Source: Trichodesmium sp. MAG_R04 (GTDB lineage: Bacteria; Cyanobacteriota; Cyanobacteriia; Cyanobacteriales; Microcoleaceae). Taken from it: a stretch of DNA of 11,287 bases. The position numbers and the translations under genes were made by a program. The DNA lies in NCBI GenBank assembly GCA_023356515.1, contig JAKQYG010000087.1:1-11287 (forward strand), in the 5' to 3' direction. The notes beneath the pieces are model-generated. The model worked only from the letters and a program-made list of their open reading frames with translations, had not been told where the DNA came from and searched no databases. Within the stretch, counting starts at the first letter, position 1, and each line of letters opens with the position of its first letter. This document shows positions 1-5,624 of the stretch, one piece after another.

Positions 1-68
1 TGTCCAACAGCTTGATTTTGCCATCCATTGCCTCTAACTAAAAACTTCCGTTCTATCTCTATTGCCAT
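1..68 (-). CDS. CYTH domain / triphosphate tunnel metalloenzyme (partial, N-terminus only)
   Basis: Only the first 22 codons lie in the window; the gene continues past position 1. Reading the minus strand from the ATG at 68-66 gives a protein beginning MAIEIERKFLV. This carries the ExExK signature (E-I-E-R-K, residues 4-8) that opens the CYTH fold, whose members bind triphosphates and divalent metal inside a beta-barrel tunnel (inorganic triphosphatase, thiamine triphosphatase and class IV adenylate cyclase relatives). In cyanobacteria short CYTH proteins of this type are usually inorganic triphosphatases; that is family knowledge, since the catalytic part is not visible here. A stop codon (TAA) lies one base upstream of the ATG in another frame. 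No good Shine-Dalgarno sequence sits at normal spacing; AAGGA occurs about 20 bases upstream. Confidence 0.82.
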   Translation of the reverse strand, partial: MAIEIERKFLVRGNGWQNQAVG

Positions 69-109
69 TTTAATACTTCATAAATCCTTAGAATTAACAT
101 TTAAAATAA

Positions 110-121
110 TGATTATAATCA
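110..121. promoter_or_regulatory. 12-bp perfect palindrome upstream of the CYTH gene
   Basis: TGATTATAATCA is a perfect palindrome centred about 48 bases upstream of the CYTH start codon. It contains TATAAT on both strands, so it could be a -10 box, or an operator overlapping one. It faintly resembles Fur/Zur-type AT-rich operators but lacks their full length. No matching -35 hexamer is visible 17 bases upstream on the minus strand. Function is inferred only from position. Confidence 0.25.
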
Positions 122-626
122 CAATGGGATAATGGGAGTAGTTTTGGTGCTGACCATAGCAGAATTACTAGCACAATATCTAGATTAGAATTTTTTTGAT
201 GCAAGCTCTTTTCATCCCCAAACTAATATCAAAAAAAAAATAATTAATGGAATTGCTTTAACTCCCCAACCGAGAATGAGAATAAACTCTCACGCTCTCT
301 CTTCCTTGCACAGGAGATCACTGGGATAAAAGACGGGGGTTTGTGCCCAATCCGCCCTAGATTTTATATTTTAATTATATGTACAATCATTGTAATGACA
401 GATGTATAGATAAAGGATGATTCTCTATGTTATTAAAGTACAAGTACAAGCTAAAACTCTAAAAAAGTGATAAGAGTTATTATTGCTAATTGGTTTGGTT
501 AAAATTAGCCAAAGAGTAATATACAGCACTTTCTGTTGTTATGAGATAAACCTACGCGGGGAAGATGCCCGTATTATAGAATTTTCACCATATTTGCTCA
601 AAATTTGCTGTAACTACCCTTATAAC

Positions 627-647
627 CTAATAGGAAAAACCTTTCCT
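627..647. repeat. Short hairpin repeat directly after the DUF937 stop; second copy at 5961-5980
   Basis: The phrase TAGGAAAAACCTTTCCT forms a small stem (GGAAA/TTTCC) immediately downstream of the stop codon of the minus-strand DUF937 gene. A near-identical 20-base copy lies at 5961-5980 in the opposite orientation (AGGAAGGTTTTTCCTATGAG on the plus strand). The position after a stop suggests a weak terminator or mRNA 3' end, but there is no clear run of U on the minus-strand transcript, so it is called only as a dispersed repeat. Confidence 0.4.
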
Positions 648-1169
648 TTACTTCATAAAACGACTAGCCATTCCCATAACATCAGCAATATCAACATCCC
701 CATCTCCATCAGCATCCAAAAAACTATTTAAAACATTATTAGATGCTTCTTCAGAATTTTGAGTACCATTACCAGTTTTTAATAAATTAAGAATTACCGG
801 AACCAAAGTAGGTAGTAAACTTTGAATTTTTGAAACATCAAAACCTGTTTTTTCAGATATACTTTGAATAATATTACTAATTTGATTAGAGGAAAATAGA
901 GAAGTAACCGCATCATCATTAGGAGTTGTACCCGCAAATTGATTGATAATTTCTTGAACTCCTGTACTACCTGACTCTTCTCGTTTTTGTTGCAAAGCTG
1001 AACGTACATGACCACCCAAAATACCCATAGCAGCTTGAGTTAAGTCTGTACTTCCTTCTTGATTACTACTTAATTGCTGTACCGTATTAAGAATACTGCT
1101 CAATTGGTTACTACTACCCTCTTGATTAGGATTATTAATAGCACCGAGAATGTTATTGAAAAGTCCCAT
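648..1169 (-). CDS. DUF937-type protein with C-terminal EF-hand/dockerin-like calcium loop
   Basis: A 173-residue protein. The body (about residues 1-135) is rich in Ser, Asn and Gln with hydrophobic helices such as LLPTLVPVILNLL (118-130), and matches the character of DUF937 (YidB-like) proteins, whose function is unknown. The C-terminal end holds one acidic loop, DADGDGDVDIAD (152-163), with Asp at loop positions 1, 3, 5, 9 and 12 and Gly at 6: a good calcium-binding loop like one half of a dockerin or EF-hand pair. Only one loop is present, so pairing with another molecule is possible (inference). There is no signal peptide or membrane anchor at the N-terminus (MGLFNNILGAI). The ATG at 1169 is the natural start; no strong ribosome binding site precedes it. 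It appears to stand alone, with wide gaps on both sides. The family assignment rests on overall character recalled, not on a search. Confidence 0.78.
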   Translation of the reverse strand: MGLFNNILGAINNPNQEGSSNQLSSILNTVQQLSSNQEGSTDLTQAAMGILGGHVRSALQQKREESGSTGVQEIINQFAGTTPNDDAVTSLFSSNQISNIIQSISEKTGFDVSKIQSLLPTLVPVILNLLKTGNGTQNSEEASNNVLNSFLDADGDGDVDIADVMGMASRFMK

Positions 1170-1208
1170 ATTTTTTAACTCTAATTGGTAAAAGGCTTAG
1201 AAAGTATT

Positions 1209-1229
1209 TTGGCATCATTAAGCTGCCAA
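1209..1229. promoter_or_regulatory. Interrupted palindrome upstream of the DUF937 gene
   Basis: TTGGCA and TGCCAA are perfect 6-base inverted arms separated by nine bases, centred about 50 bases upstream of the DUF937 start codon. The position and arm spacing fit an operator for a dimeric regulator or a hairpin in the 5' leader. No regulator can be named from the sequence. Confidence 0.22.
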
Positions 1230-1449
1230 CAGGTATTAACGGGTCAAGCCAACCACATTTATTAAACTTTTATTAGCACATAGCATGCCTATAGACTCAG
1301 TATATCTTTGTTTTTTAATTAAGTCAATATACTTTGTTATGAGGATGTGAGGACTTAGGCAGAAACGTAGTTTATCTAAAAAATTTGGTGCTTTTAACAA
1401 CAAGCAATCAGGGCTATAAGGCTAGTTTATTGGTTGATTTGCGTAAATT

Positions 1450-1623
1450 CTAACTAGAGTAGGTTGACATACTTCCCAATCGGTTTCGTATTGTTTTTGT
1501 TTGGTTTTCACGAATTATTTCAGTAGATAATTTGTGTAGAAAATCTATTCTTTCTTTGCTAATCAGTGTTTTTGTCCCAATACTCAATATTGGATATATA
1601 GGGTACTTAAATCTTGCTTTCAT
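1450..1623 (-). pseudogene. tnpB fragment (IS200/IS605 family), broken
   Basis: A 57-codon minus-strand reading frame from an ATG at 1623 to a TAG at 1450. Residues 25-42 read RIDFLHKLSTEIIRENQT, which closely resembles the conserved TnpB segment found before its first catalytic Asp (commonly R-x-D-F-L-H-K-L-S-T...R-E-N-Q-x-I-x-V-E-D-L). The preceding KARFK (2-6) also fits the usual KAR-x-K just upstream of that segment, though with extra residues between. After residue 42 the expected VEDL is missing and the frame runs into unrelated sequence that resembles the element's right end. The RuvC catalytic residues and zinc ribbon are absent, so this is dead TnpB. The match is from memory of the family, not from a search. 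Confidence 0.6.
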
Positions 1624-1732
1624 AGAATGACTTTTGAAGCAAAAAGCATGATCGTATAGTCTGCGGAAAAAAATAAACTAAAAAGTAGCCCTAGAAGGGC
1701 GAGGCTTTAAACCCAATTTTTAGGTAAAACCT
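1464..1732 (-). mobile_element. Eroded, internally deleted IS200/IS605-type element
   Basis: The tnpB fragment is bracketed by end-like sequences in the right order for a minus-strand element. At 1464-1477 the minus strand reads GGGAAGTATGTCAA, resembling the TCAA-ended right tip of cyanobacterial IS200/IS605 elements. The other remnant in this window ends GGGGAGGATTTCAA. At 1688-1706 a stem (GCCCT-AGA-AGGGC, followed by GAGGCTTTAAACCC) and a second small stem (AGGT-AAA-ACCT, 1722-1732) fit the subterminal hairpins of a left end. If this is right, most of the original 1.2-1.9 kb element has been lost. Boundaries are approximate and the left end is less certain than the right. Confidence 0.45.
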
Positions 1733-1833
1733 CAACATTGATTACTTTTAATGTCCTAGATCCCTTGGGAGAGAACAGGGGTCTTCAACCAGCGTTGAGA
1801 TAAAATAAAGTTGCCCACATAAGGACAAGGTTT

Positions 1834-2811
1834 TCAACCTAAATTACTTTCTAAAAAAGTTTCTACTTCCTTAGCAGTAGGTTGAGCCGTAATTGCTCCT
1901 AGTTTAGTAGCGGTTAGGGACCCCACAGCACTAGCATAAGTAACAATTTGTTTTGCTACTTCTGGCTGCTGTAAACGGCGAACACCATATTGGCGCAATT
2001 GATGTATAAAACCTGCTACAAATCCATCTCCTGAACCAGTAGTATCTACCACATTCACTGAAAAAGCAGGTACCTTTCCTTCATTTTCTGACAAGTAATA
2101 AGCGCAGCCTTGACTACCTGCAGTTACTAATATACCTTCTACTGAATCTAATCTATAAGTAATTACACTAGGATCAGTAGAATCAAATAGCCACTCTGCT
2201 TCTTCTAGAGAAAGCTTGACAAAATCTACTCTTTTTAGTAGGGAATATATAAGTGCTTTAGCATCATCAGGATTAGGCCAAAATGAAGGACGCCAATTGA
2301 CATCTACCATAATTTGAAGGTGATGTTGGTCAGCAAAATCAAGGGCTTGATAAATAGTTTGTCTTGTTTCAGGATAAGCTAGTCCTAGAGTTCCTAAGAT
2401 TAAAAAATCACCATTCAAAAACAAAGATTCTGGTAGAAGTTCAGCTTTGAGGTGGGTATCGGCAAACTCTGTTGTTGGGAGTTTTCCAAAACCAGCAAAT
2501 TTGCGTTCCCCAGTTTTAGAACGTAATACATAGACCTTTCGTGTTGGTGCATAAGAATGTTCCTGAATACCTGAAGAATCTACCCCAATCTCCTCTAAAA
2601 GTTGTACCAGTCTTTTGCCTTCTGCATCCTTACCTACAGAACTAATCAAGGCGGCAGAAGTACCTAACTTGACTAAACCACAGGCCACATTAGCAGGTGC
2701 GCCACCCGGATAAGTTGTCCAAGAATCCACTTGATTTAAAGTTTTCTCAGGTTGGTCGGCTAGACAATCAAATAAAATTTCACCGAGGCAAATAGAATTG
2801 GGATAGGTCAT
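1834..2811 (-). CDS. PfkB-family carbohydrate kinase, probable fructokinase
   Basis: A 325-residue ribokinase/PfkB-fold sugar kinase, normal length for the family. It phosphorylates a sugar with ATP in the cytoplasm; the cyanobacterial relatives I recall are fructokinases that act on fructose released from sucrose (family inference). Visible landmarks: the N-terminal strand LGEILFDCLAD (9-19), the substrate glycine motif GGAPANVACGLVKLG (36-50), VDVNWRPSFW (169-178), KLSLEEAEWL (199-208) and the C-terminal signature DTTGSGDGFVAGF (256-268). The signature forms the anion hole, with Asp262 as catalytic base; it has GSGDG where GAGDA is commoner. The first ATG at 2811 starts right at the conserved N-terminus; no clear Shine-Dalgarno site precedes it. 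The gene is divergent from the PedR-like regulator across a 325-bp gap. Exact substrate is not proven by sequence. Confidence 0.88.
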   Translation of the reverse strand: MTYPNSICLGEILFDCLADQPEKTLNQVDSWTTYPGGAPANVACGLVKLGTSAALISSVGKDAEGKRLVQLLEEIGVDSSGIQEHSYAPTRKVYVLRSKTGERKFAGFGKLPTTEFADTHLKAELLPESLFLNGDFLILGTLGLAYPETRQTIYQALDFADQHHLQIMVDVNWRPSFWPNPDDAKALIYSLLKRVDFVKLSLEEAEWLFDSTDPSVITYRLDSVEGILVTAGSQGCAYYLSENEGKVPAFSVNVVDTTGSGDGFVAGFIHQLRQYGVRRLQQPEVAKQIVTYASAVGSLTATKLGAITAQPTAKEVETFLESNLG

Positions 2812-3136
2812 ATTGATTTGAGTCTGGTTTAAAGATATAAATCGGAAAAAAATGAAAAATAATCTATAATTTTGACTGCTACAAAAATCAAAAATTTCTT
2901 TATATATCTCAATAATAAAAATTACAAAAAGAAATTTATTTCACTTTCTGGAGGCTTTCCTGTCGTTTTTCTACTTAATATAGATTTCATTCACGTAATT
3001 TTTGTCAAGATATCCCTTATTCATCTCACACCAAGTCCCAGATGATAGTGTAAGATTCAAGGGCAACTTCGGCTAAAATTATAATTAGGTAGATATACAT
3101 TATATATAGGAGTAGGCAAAATTATAGGCAAAATCT
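2812..3136. promoter_or_regulatory. Divergent intergenic region between sugar kinase and PedR-like regulator
   Basis: A very AT-rich 325-bp spacer that must hold the promoters of both divergent genes. For the regulator, a TATAAT-like hexamer lies near 3080 in AAAATTATAATTAGG with a weak TTCAAG about 18 bases upstream. The phrase TATAGGAGTAG near 3105 carries a GGAG too far (about 25 bases) from the ATG to be its ribosome binding site. For the kinase no clear promoter hexamers stand out. I see no terminator or RNA gene here. Confidence 0.3.
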
Positions 3137-3400
3137 ATGACTGGTTTTAAGTCTCAAACCCATACACCCCTTTCTGAAAGAGAACTACAAGTTCTGGAGC
3201 TAGTAGCAGATGGGTTAACTAATGAAAAAATAGCCGAGAAGCTAGAAATTAGCAAGCGAACAGTAGATAACCATGTTAGCAATATTCTCAGTAAAACTTC
3301 AACTCATAATCGAGTCGAGCTTGTTCGCTGGGCTTTACAGTGGGGCAAAGTATGTTTGGATAGTATCAATTGCTGTGATTTGAAATCCTCCCCACCCTAA
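3137..3400 (+). CDS. pedR: Small LuxR-type transcription regulator, PedR-like
   Basis: An 87-residue protein that is almost only a LuxR/GerE helix-turn-helix: LSERELQVLELVADGLTNEKIAEKL (12-36), then recognition helix residues ISKRTVDNHVSNIL (38-51). No receiver domain is present. This size and the Cys-rich tail (Cys73, Cys79, Cys80) match cyanobacterial PedR (Synechocystis Ssl0564). PedR is a redox-responsive regulator of photosynthesis-related genes, reported to be switched off by thioredoxin through a cysteine near residue 80. The symbol is offered on that resemblance. The ATG is the only start: an in-frame TAG sits at 3125-3127 with no other start between. Oddity: from about residue 82 (LKSSPP and the stop) the coding sequence is the tip of an IS200/IS605 remnant, so the native C-terminal few residues have probably been replaced. 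Confidence 0.82.
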   Translation: MTGFKSQTHTPLSERELQVLELVADGLTNEKIAEKLEISKRTVDNHVSNILSKTSTHNRVELVRWALQWGKVCLDSINCCDLKSSPP

Positions 3401-3540
3401 AGGCATGGAGATTCCTGGCGAGTCATAGCTCCGATGCGGGTTTGAAGCCTCATAGGCTGCCGCTTCCTTGGTGGTATGTCTTGGGCTGGCCTACGCATCC
3501 ATTTAAAGTCTCGAAATGCCCTCCCACAACTTACCAAAAA
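3380..3540 (-). mobile_element. IS200/IS605 right-end remnant with tnpB 3' tail and omega-RNA-like segment
   Basis: Read on the minus strand this ends in a hairpin (CTCCATGCC-TTTA-GGGTGGGGAG, 3388-3410) followed by GATTTCAA at 3380. That is the classic right tip of cyanobacterial IS200/IS605 elements. Just before it the minus frame reads QESPCL and a stop at 3397, like the last residues of many cyanobacterial TnpB proteins. Sequence such as TCGGAGCTATGACTCGCCAG resembles the conserved 3' scaffold region from which TnpB guide (omega) RNA is made. A further stem is formed by GCCTATGAGGC near 3450. The catalytic tnpB body is missing, and a 63-codon minus frame (3397-3588) is only its tail plus unrelated sequence. 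The left boundary near 3540 is uncertain. Confidence 0.62.
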
Positions 3541-3576
3541 TTTAGGCAAATTCATCTTGAAAATGCTATATGTAGG

Positions 3577-3593
3577 GGCGAATGTCATTCACC
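3577..3593. repeat. Short palindrome of a common cyanobacterial type
   Basis: GGCGAATG-T-CATTCACC is an inverted repeat with seven of eight arm positions paired, preceded by TGTAGGG. It looks like a worn copy of the GTAGGGGCGAATGGCCATTCGCCCC-type palindromes scattered through many cyanobacterial genomes. Similarity is from memory; the copy is degenerate. Confidence 0.4.
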
Positions 3594-3653
3594 ATCACTG
3601 GATATAGTTTCTGTCTGTAAGTTCTGATCTATTGGTAAGTCCAGTTATTAATT

Positions 3654-4081
3654 CTGGAGTTTAGACTAAATTATAGTTGGCCTGAAACTTGCCCAGGGAG
3701 AATAGGGGCATTAGCTAAATTAATTAAAATCCTTCAATCATAAGCATTGTAATGACTTTTAAGTCAGTTTTCCTCAGCCTATGCTATGGGTTAATTAAGC
3801 GATCGCAAGACTTTGGGAGTAGTTTGAATAATGCAGCCCTAACCCAAACTCACCAAAAAAGACGAATACAGGACTTACGCAAAATATGAAAATATACACC
3901 ATCTGTAGGAGTTAACGGCCGTTAACCCCTACCAGATATAGTTGCTCTGCGTAAGTCCTAAAATAATATCTATCACTTATTCCATGCCCAAAGCTTATAT
4001 TATGCTTTGGTTCTAAGTTTCAATTTTTCCTTCCTTCTGAGTAGATTATTTGAAGACCCCAAAATTTAGTCTAAACTCCAG
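3654..4081. mobile_element. 428-bp non-coding element with perfect 19-bp terminal inverted repeats (MITE-like)
   Basis: CTGGAGTTTAGACTAAATT at 3654-3672 is repeated exactly, inverted, at 4063-4081. A 19-base perfect match at 390 bases distance in a random AT-rich sequence is very unlikely, so these look like terminal inverted repeats. The interior has no open frame of note, one HIP1 site (3799) and a nested 90-bp palindromic element (3870-3959). No target-site duplication is evident: the outer flanks read TTAATT and TTCATT. It could be a non-autonomous transposon, or the relic of a larger one; no transposase in this window matches the ends. Confidence 0.55.
3870..3959. repeat. 90-bp compound palindromic element (MITE-like)
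   Basis: The outer arms AGGACTTACGCA (3870-3881) and TGCGTAAGTCCT (3948-3959) are perfect 12-base inverted repeats. At the centre is a second, nearly perfect palindrome at 3901-3937 with core GTTAACGGCCGTTAAC, flanked by ATCTGTAGGA and CCCTACCAGAT. The whole could fold into one long hairpin. The GGACTTACGCA / TGCGTAAGTCC ends are a phrase I recall as a widespread intergenic repeat of filamentous cyanobacteria. It lies nested in the 428-bp element. Confidence 0.65.
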
Positions 4082-4086
4082 TTCAT

Positions 4087-4126
4087 TAGGTCTTGCTGAT
4101 TAAATGTTAAAGGATTGACACATAAA
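4087..4126 (+). repeat. Solo copy of a transposon-end motif
   Basis: About 40 bases beginning TTAGGTCTTGCTGATTAAAT match the left end of the element at 5625 at roughly 35 of 40 positions, in the same orientation. It starts six bases after the 428-bp element ends. No matching inverted partner is seen before the copy at 6358-6371, so this is either a solo end or one end of a longer relic. Confidence 0.5.
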
Positions 4127-4152
4127 AGTCTTAGCCTTTTTTGTCGAAAAAA

Positions 4153-4196
4153 CTACCTGGAGAATTATAGTAATATTACTAATGCTCCTCAGGTAG
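4153..4196. repeat. 44-bp imperfect palindrome upstream of the small hypothetical gene
   Basis: Symmetric about 4174/4175: arms CTACCTG and CAGGTAG at the outside, GAG/CTC-type pairs inside, and the perfect core AGTAATATTACT (4169-4180). By hand 17 of 22 positions pair, plus two possible G-U pairs. It ends 43 bases before the ATG at 4240, so it may be a leader hairpin, an operator, or another repeat of the cluster to its left. Confidence 0.5.
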
Positions 4197-4239
4197 TAGA
4201 TTAAACCAAGAGTAGTTTTTACAATGGTAAATACTTAGA

Positions 4240-4530
4240 ATGAAGACAGCCAAACAAAAACAACAACGTTATCAAATTAGCTGCAAGGGACTCCCTCTGG
4301 CAGTTTATCAAGAAGTAGCAGCTCATTTACGCCAAGTAGGGAAAGTACAAGTGGGTTTATTTTCTCCTCCTTCCTCAGAGTTATTTGACTATAACAAAAG
4401 CCAAGTAGGAGGTTTGTGGTTAGAGTATTCTGAAGATGCTGAAGATGCTATTTATCAAAAAGTAAACCAAATACTAGCCTATTATGAGGAAATATTTGGT
4501 TATTGGGAAGAAAATTTAGATGATAGCTAG
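4240..4530 (+). CDS. Conserved small protein of unknown function
   Basis: A 96-residue soluble acidic-tailed protein. I do not recognise a named family, but its style (a Lys/Gln-rich start, YQISCKGLPLAVYQEVAAHLRQV at about 11-33, a Pro/Ser-rich turn at 43-46, GLWLEYSED at 58-66, and a helical C-terminal part ending YYEEIFGYWEENLDDS) is like short uncharacterised proteins shared by many cyanobacteria. The first third predicts as strand-helix, the last third as an amphipathic helix with many acidic residues. There is no signal peptide or membrane segment. The ATG at 4240 follows the 44-bp palindrome; no Shine-Dalgarno sequence is evident. It stands alone on its side, with cobK 341 bases downstream on the same strand. 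Codon use and frame integrity support a real gene. Confidence 0.7.
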   Translation: MKTAKQKQQRYQISCKGLPLAVYQEVAAHLRQVGKVQVGLFSPPSSELFDYNKSQVGGLWLEYSEDAEDAIYQKVNQILAYYEEIFGYWEENLDDS

Positions 4531-4871
4531 TCAAACATCAGGAACTTTCATTATTCGAGGATACTGAATAAAATAGGATTGCTATATGTCTGGAAAGTAT
4601 ATTGTTTATAAGTACAATTAAGCCTGCTTTATTGGCAAGATTGGTGTTCTTTATATTATTAGTAACCTCTTTTGATTTTTTAATCATATATTGGTTAAGG
4701 AACAACCTAAATCATTACATAAAATTATCAATTAGGGAATAGAGAATAAAGATTGTATAACCCTAATGGAGATTATGCTGGGACAAATCGAAATCTTGAT
4801 TAGAGTCGGCGATGGAGAAAAGTTCGGTTTACTCCTAACGCAATGGAAAGGTACTGATAACCGAAATAACT
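4531..4871. other. Intergenic region, 341 bp, upstream of cobK
   Basis: AT-rich spacer with no recognisable gene or RNA. I looked for a cobalamin riboswitch ahead of the corrin gene and did not see the B12 box (GCCACTG) or the associated purine-rich motifs. A 48-codon open stretch (4766-4912, plus) overlaps the cobK start in another frame; its peptide is not recognisable and it is not called. There is no clear promoter. Confidence 0.5.
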
Positions 4872-5624
4872 ATGGCAAGACACAAACGAGTGCTAATTTT
4901 AGGTGGTATTGAGGATAGCTGGAAACTAACAAGGTTAGCCTCTACTATACCAGGATTCGAGGTGATTAATTCTCTTGCTGGTCGCACTTGTCGGTCTATT
5001 ATCAGATTCAAACCCACACGAGTTGGCGGTTTTGGTGGTTTGTCTGGCTTGAAAAACTATCTACGAGACCAAAAAATAGATTTGCTAATTGACGCTACCC
5101 ATCCTTTTGCATCCAAAATTTCGTGCAATGCAGCGATCGCTACTTCAGAACTAAAAATTCCTCATTTAATGTTGGTTCGTCCTGCTTGGAAAAAGATTGA
5201 AAGTGATCGTTGGTTAGAAGTTGAAAGTAACGAAGTTGCTGCCAAGGTTTTACCAGAATTAGCTTCACGAATATTTCTGAGTATTGGTAGACAAGAACTG
5301 GCAAGTTATACTCACCTTAAAGACCTCTGGTTTCTGATGCGGATGATTGAATCACCCCAACCATATAGTTCAGTACCCCCCGGAAAGATACTGACTGAGC
5401 GGGGACCTTTTTCTCTGGGAGAAGAGCGATCGCTTTTGCAAAAATATCAAATTGAGACAATAGTCAGTAAAAATAGTGGTGGTAATGCTACTTACCCTAA
5501 GATTGTTGCTGCACGAGAATTAAGTATTCCAGTGGTAATGATACAGCGTCCGTCTCTTCCTGAAGGAGACCAGGTCAGTGATGTAGAAAGTGCAGTTTCT
5601 TGGCTCAGAAATTATATTGATTAA
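4872..5624 (+). CDS. cobK: Precorrin-6A reductase (CobK/CbiJ)
   Basis: A 250-residue protein of the precorrin-6A/cobalt-precorrin-6A reductase family, normal length. It uses NADPH to reduce the macrocycle to precorrin-6B (or its cobalt form), a cytoplasmic step in corrin ring synthesis for cobamides. Visible landmarks: the Rossmann-like start RVLILGGIEDSWKLTRLA (6-23), IDATHPFA (73-80) which is characteristic of the family, LVRPAW (101-106), TERGPFS (175-181) and the C-terminal SKNSGG (199-204). The usual GGTxEA/D glycine motif is slightly altered here to GGIEDS. The ATG is the only sensible start: an in-frame stop lies at 4836-4838 with no ATG, GTG or TTG between. No Shine-Dalgarno site is seen. 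The stop codon TAA (5622-5624) directly abuts the repeat element starting at 5625. Whether cobalt is already inserted (CbiJ) or not (CobK) cannot be read from the sequence. Confidence 0.88.
   Translation: MARHKRVLILGGIEDSWKLTRLASTIPGFEVINSLAGRTCRSIIRFKPTRVGGFGGLSGLKNYLRDQKIDLLIDATHPFASKISCNAAIATSELKIPHLMLVRPAWKKIESDRWLEVESNEVAAKVLPELASRIFLSIGRQELASYTHLKDLWFLMRMIESPQPYSSVPPGKILTERGPFSLGEERSLLQKYQIETIVSKNSGGNATYPKIVAARELSIPVVMIQRPSLPEGDQVSDVESAVSWLRNYID

Larger units (their letters stand above)
69..647. other. Intergenic region, 579 bp, no gene seen
   Basis: AT-rich spacer between two minus-strand genes. It holds the 12-bp palindrome at 110-121, an 18-codon open stretch at 132-188 with no recognisable similarity, a polyadenine run near 231-240, the phrase CCAATCCGCC near 350 (a similar phrase, CCAAATCCGCC, recurs near 11240), and the short hairpin repeat at 627-647. 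An 82-codon plus-strand reading frame at 483-731 runs antisense into the next gene and has no coding character. I see no tRNA, rRNA or convincing promoter apart from the TATAAT inside the palindrome. Confidence 0.6.
1170..1833. other. Intergenic region, 664 bp, holding a decayed IS200/IS605 copy
   Basis: No intact gene. The half nearest the DUF937 gene (1170-1449) is AT-rich with an interrupted palindrome at 1209-1229. The other half carries the tnpB scrap and probable insertion-sequence ends described separately. Close to the kinase stop there are two similar phrases, GGTCTTCAACC (1778-1788) and GGTTTTCAACC (1829-1839). There is also an imperfect stem pairing GATCCCT with AGGGGTC around 1758-1782. 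None is followed by a U-run on the minus strand, so no terminator is called for the kinase. Confidence 0.6.

Noticed and set aside
132..188. 18-codon plus-strand frame (starts MGVVLVLTIAELL)
   Set aside because: Too short, no ribosome site and no recognisable protein; could be a gene scrap but not supportable.
483..731. 82-codon plus-strand frame
   Set aside because: Its 3' third is antisense to the DUF937 gene and the rest is low-complexity spacer; no ribosome site or recognisable content.
1459..1472. GTA-N8-TAC, the NtcA nitrogen-regulator core
   Set aside because: It matches the core exactly, but it overlaps the right tip of an IS relic, has no TAN3T box at the usual 22-base spacing on either strand, and the nearest gene start is about 290 bases away.
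3442..3627. 61-codon plus-strand frame
   Set aside because: It is the antisense of the IS200/IS605 right-end remnant and has no coding features.
4171..4179. TAATATTAC nonamer in a hairpin, as at rolling-circle origins
   Set aside because: The string is itself palindromic and AT-rich, so it is easily formed by chance in such a stem; no Rep gene or other origin feature is nearby.
4531..4871. Possible cobalamin riboswitch ahead of cobK
   Set aside because: No B12 box and no conserved purine motifs found on inspection.
4766..4912. 48-codon plus-strand frame overlapping the cobK start, possible leader peptide
   Set aside because: No recognisable similarity, no ribosome site, and it runs into cobK in another frame; likely chance.
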